Part shown: one piece after another, positions 3,620 through 5,037 of the stretch
Layout: every line of letters begins with the position of its first letter
Numbering within the stretch: position 1 is the stretch's first letter
Origin: Desulfobulbaceae bacterium
GTDB lineage: Bacteria > Desulfobacterota > Desulfobulbia > Desulfobulbales > Desulfocapsaceae
Assembly (NCBI GenBank): GCA_031256095.1
Contig: JAIRRG010000078.1
Span: forward strand, 1-5,037
Reading direction: 5' to 3'
DNA: 5,037 nt
Translations under genes and position numbers: made by a program
Notes under the pieces: generated by a model
The model's input: the letters and a program-made list of their open reading frames with translations, nothing else
What the model was told of the DNA's origin: nothing
The model's database searches: none

Positions 3620-5037
3620 ATGCCAGCCAGAACAATCAATTATCCCCTCCTCCTCCTGGTCATCGCTGCCACCGTTTTCTGTGCGTTGGCCGGATTGAAG
3701 CGGCTGACTATCGATAGTGACCTCAGCCAATCGCTGCCGAAAAACGATGCGGTGATTGCCGACGCTCTGACGATTTTTCAACACCATCCGATTCAGAACC
3801 AGGTGGCCATTGATGTCACGACAAATGCTGGGCAAGACGTTTTGGCGCTGGCAGGCGAGGCATTGGAAAAGCGGATGCGCCAAAGCCAGCTTTTCCAGGA
3901 AGTCGGCATGGAAAGCGTGGCCGCCATCTTGCCGAAATTGCGCCAGGATGTGATCAGGCAGCTGCCGCTGATGTTTTCGGCGGAAGAACTGGCCAGAGAA
4001 GTCGGGCCGCGCCTTACACCCGCCGCCATCGAAGAGAAATTGGCCGCGACCATGGTTGACGCTTCCGGCCTGACTGGCATCGGTCAGGCAGAGACGCTGG
4101 CCGCTGACCCGCTTGGCCTCCATCAAATTGTTTTGGCCAAGTTGGCCCTTTTGAATCCAGGGCAAGGCGGTCGCCTCTACCGCGGCCATCTGTTTTCCGC
4201 AGATGGCCACCATCTGCTGGTTGTCGCCAAACCAAAAGCCGCCAGCGCCAACACCGAGGCGGCGCGGCAACTGCGCGATTTCTTTCAAAATGCGGAAAAG
4301 GAATTGGATTTTCCTGGTTTGCGCTTGACGCCGGTCGGCGCCTGGCGGGCGGCACTCGACAATGAAACTTTGATCCGCGAGGATGTTGAACTCGCCCTGA
4401 CTCTTTCAACCGTTGGCATCATCCTGCTGCTGCTGTTGGCTTTTCCCAGACCGCTGCTCAGCCTGCTGTCACAGGTACCACCCATCGCCGGCACCGCCGC
4501 CGCTCTTTTCATTTATTCGCTGTTTCATTCCTCGATCTCGGTCATGGTGTTAGGATTTGCCGGGGCGCTGATCTCGATCATGGATGATTTCAGCATCACC
4601 TACCTGCTTTTTCTAGACCGCAAAGAAACCACCAGCGGCAGCTGGGCCGCCGCCGAGACACAATCCATTGGCGGCGGGCTGGCTCTCTTTACCACGATCA
4701 TTTCTTTTGCCATCCTGGCCGGCAGCGACTTCCCGGTCTTTGCCTCTTTGGGAGAATTCACCGCCCTCGGCCTGATCTGCACTTTCCTCTTCATCAAATT
4801 CATCTGCCCGCCCCTTTTTCCCCAGATGCCGCCGGCGAAACGCAGGGGCGAGCCGCCTCTACACCGGGTTTCTGGCTGGATTTGTTCGCGTGGCAGCAAG
4901 GGCTGCCTCACCGCCTGCCTGTTCGCCGCCGCCATGGTTTTATTTGCCAGGCCACAGTTTCATATCAGCCTCTCCGACATGAATAGCATGACGCCGGAAA
5001 CGCTGGCCGCCGACCGTAACTTTACTCGAGTTTGGGG
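3620..5037 (+). CDS. MMPL/RND-superfamily exporter, 3'-partial
   Basis: The frame is open from ATG 3620 to the window end (472 codons plus 2 nt). A TAG at 3611-3613 just upstream in the same frame fixes the start; the Shine-Dalgarno is weak (GAG). TM1 spans about 9-26 and is followed by the IDSDLSQSLP segment (31-40), typical of the family. A large periplasmic domain extends to about 255. Helices follow at about 258-278, 286-302, 306-332 (with MDDF at 321-324, where relatives have a V/M-D-Y motif), 352-368 and 375-395 (ASLGEFTALGL). A seventh helix begins at about 429-444. HISLSDMNSMTPETLAADRNF then repeats the region after TM1, marking the second half of the RND internal duplication. Relatives are near 770-850 residues, so roughly 60% is seen. 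Such exporters move lipids, polyenes or hydrophobic acyl products across the inner membrane using proton force; the cargo here is inferred from the upstream dehydratase and radical SAM genes. Confidence 0.88.
   Translation, partial: MPARTINYPLLLLVIAATVFCALAGLKRLTIDSDLSQSLPKNDAVIADALTIFQHHPIQNQVAIDVTTNAGQDVLALAGEALEKRMRQSQLFQEVGMESVAAILPKLRQDVIRQLPLMFSAEELAREVGPRLTPAAIEEKLAATMVDASGLTGIGQAETLAADPLGLHQIVLAKLALLNPGQGGRLYRGHLFSADGHHLLVVAKPKAASANTEAARQLRDFFQNAEKELDFPGLRLTPVGAWRAALDNETLIREDVELALTLSTVGIILLLLLAFPRPLLSLLSQVPPIAGTAAALFIYSLFHSSISVMVLGFAGALISIMDDFSITYLLFLDRKETTSGSWAAAETQSIGGGLALFTTIISFAILAGSDFPVFASLGEFTALGLICTFLFIKFICPPLFPQMPPAKRRGEPPLHRVSGWICSRGSKGCLTACLFAAAMVLFARPQFHISLSDMNSMTPETLAADRNFTRVW

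Noticed and set aside
3611..3622. Read-through of the TAG joining the 24-codon tail to the exporter (for example amber decoding)
   Set aside because: Exporters of this family normally begin a few residues before TM1, exactly as the ATG at 3620 gives, and nothing else suggests recoding.
3605..4288. 227-codon minus-strand ORF opposite the exporter
   Set aside because: It is a mirror of the exporter reading frame, rich in Gln/Gly/His with no domain; the plus-strand frame has clear membrane helices and family motifs.

Overview
The window looks like a bacterial chromosome segment from a Gram-negative anaerobe or microaerophile. The main clues are a B12-type radical SAM enzyme, a TatA paired with a large MMPL/RND exporter, and mid-GC coding regions separated by AT-richer spacers. 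I would guess Desulfobacterota (a Desulfobulbales-like sulfate reducer), but this rests on gene content and is weak. Two of the five genes run off the window: the first at its 5' end and the last at its 3' end.

Layout. Positions 2-2199 (+) hold a tightly coupled pair: a cobalamin-binding radical SAM enzyme and a stand-alone double-hotdog dehydratase of the polyketide-synthase DH type, overlapping by ATGA. A 36-bp convergent gap then leads to a small three-helix membrane protein of unknown function on the minus strand (2236-2637). A divergent AT-rich spacer (2638-2918) holds several dyads and a plausible sigma70-type promoter for tatA (2919-3170), a single-helix Tat translocase subunit with a duplicated octapeptide at its C-terminus. 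A gene-poor stretch follows (3171-3619). It contains long complementary segments suggesting a structured RNA on the plus strand, a candidate promoter, and a short coding-like tail that ends just before the last gene. From 3620 to the window end runs the N-terminal 472 codons of an MMPL/RND-superfamily exporter.

How the genes may work together. The radical SAM enzyme, the dehydratase acting in trans and the MMPL exporter are the kind of parts found in type II fatty-acid/polyketide-like clusters that build an unusual acyl chain (aryl-polyene-like or other modified lipids) and export it. This is inference: no ketosynthase, acyl carrier protein or ketoreductase is visible here. The minus-strand membrane gene, tatA and the non-coding stretch lie between the two halves, so the locus may have been split by rearrangement, or tatA and the membrane gene may be unrelated passengers. 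The most interesting unexplained signal is the foldable region 3197-3343. Its G-U wobble pairs favour a plus-strand RNA, and one of its strands has two competing partners.
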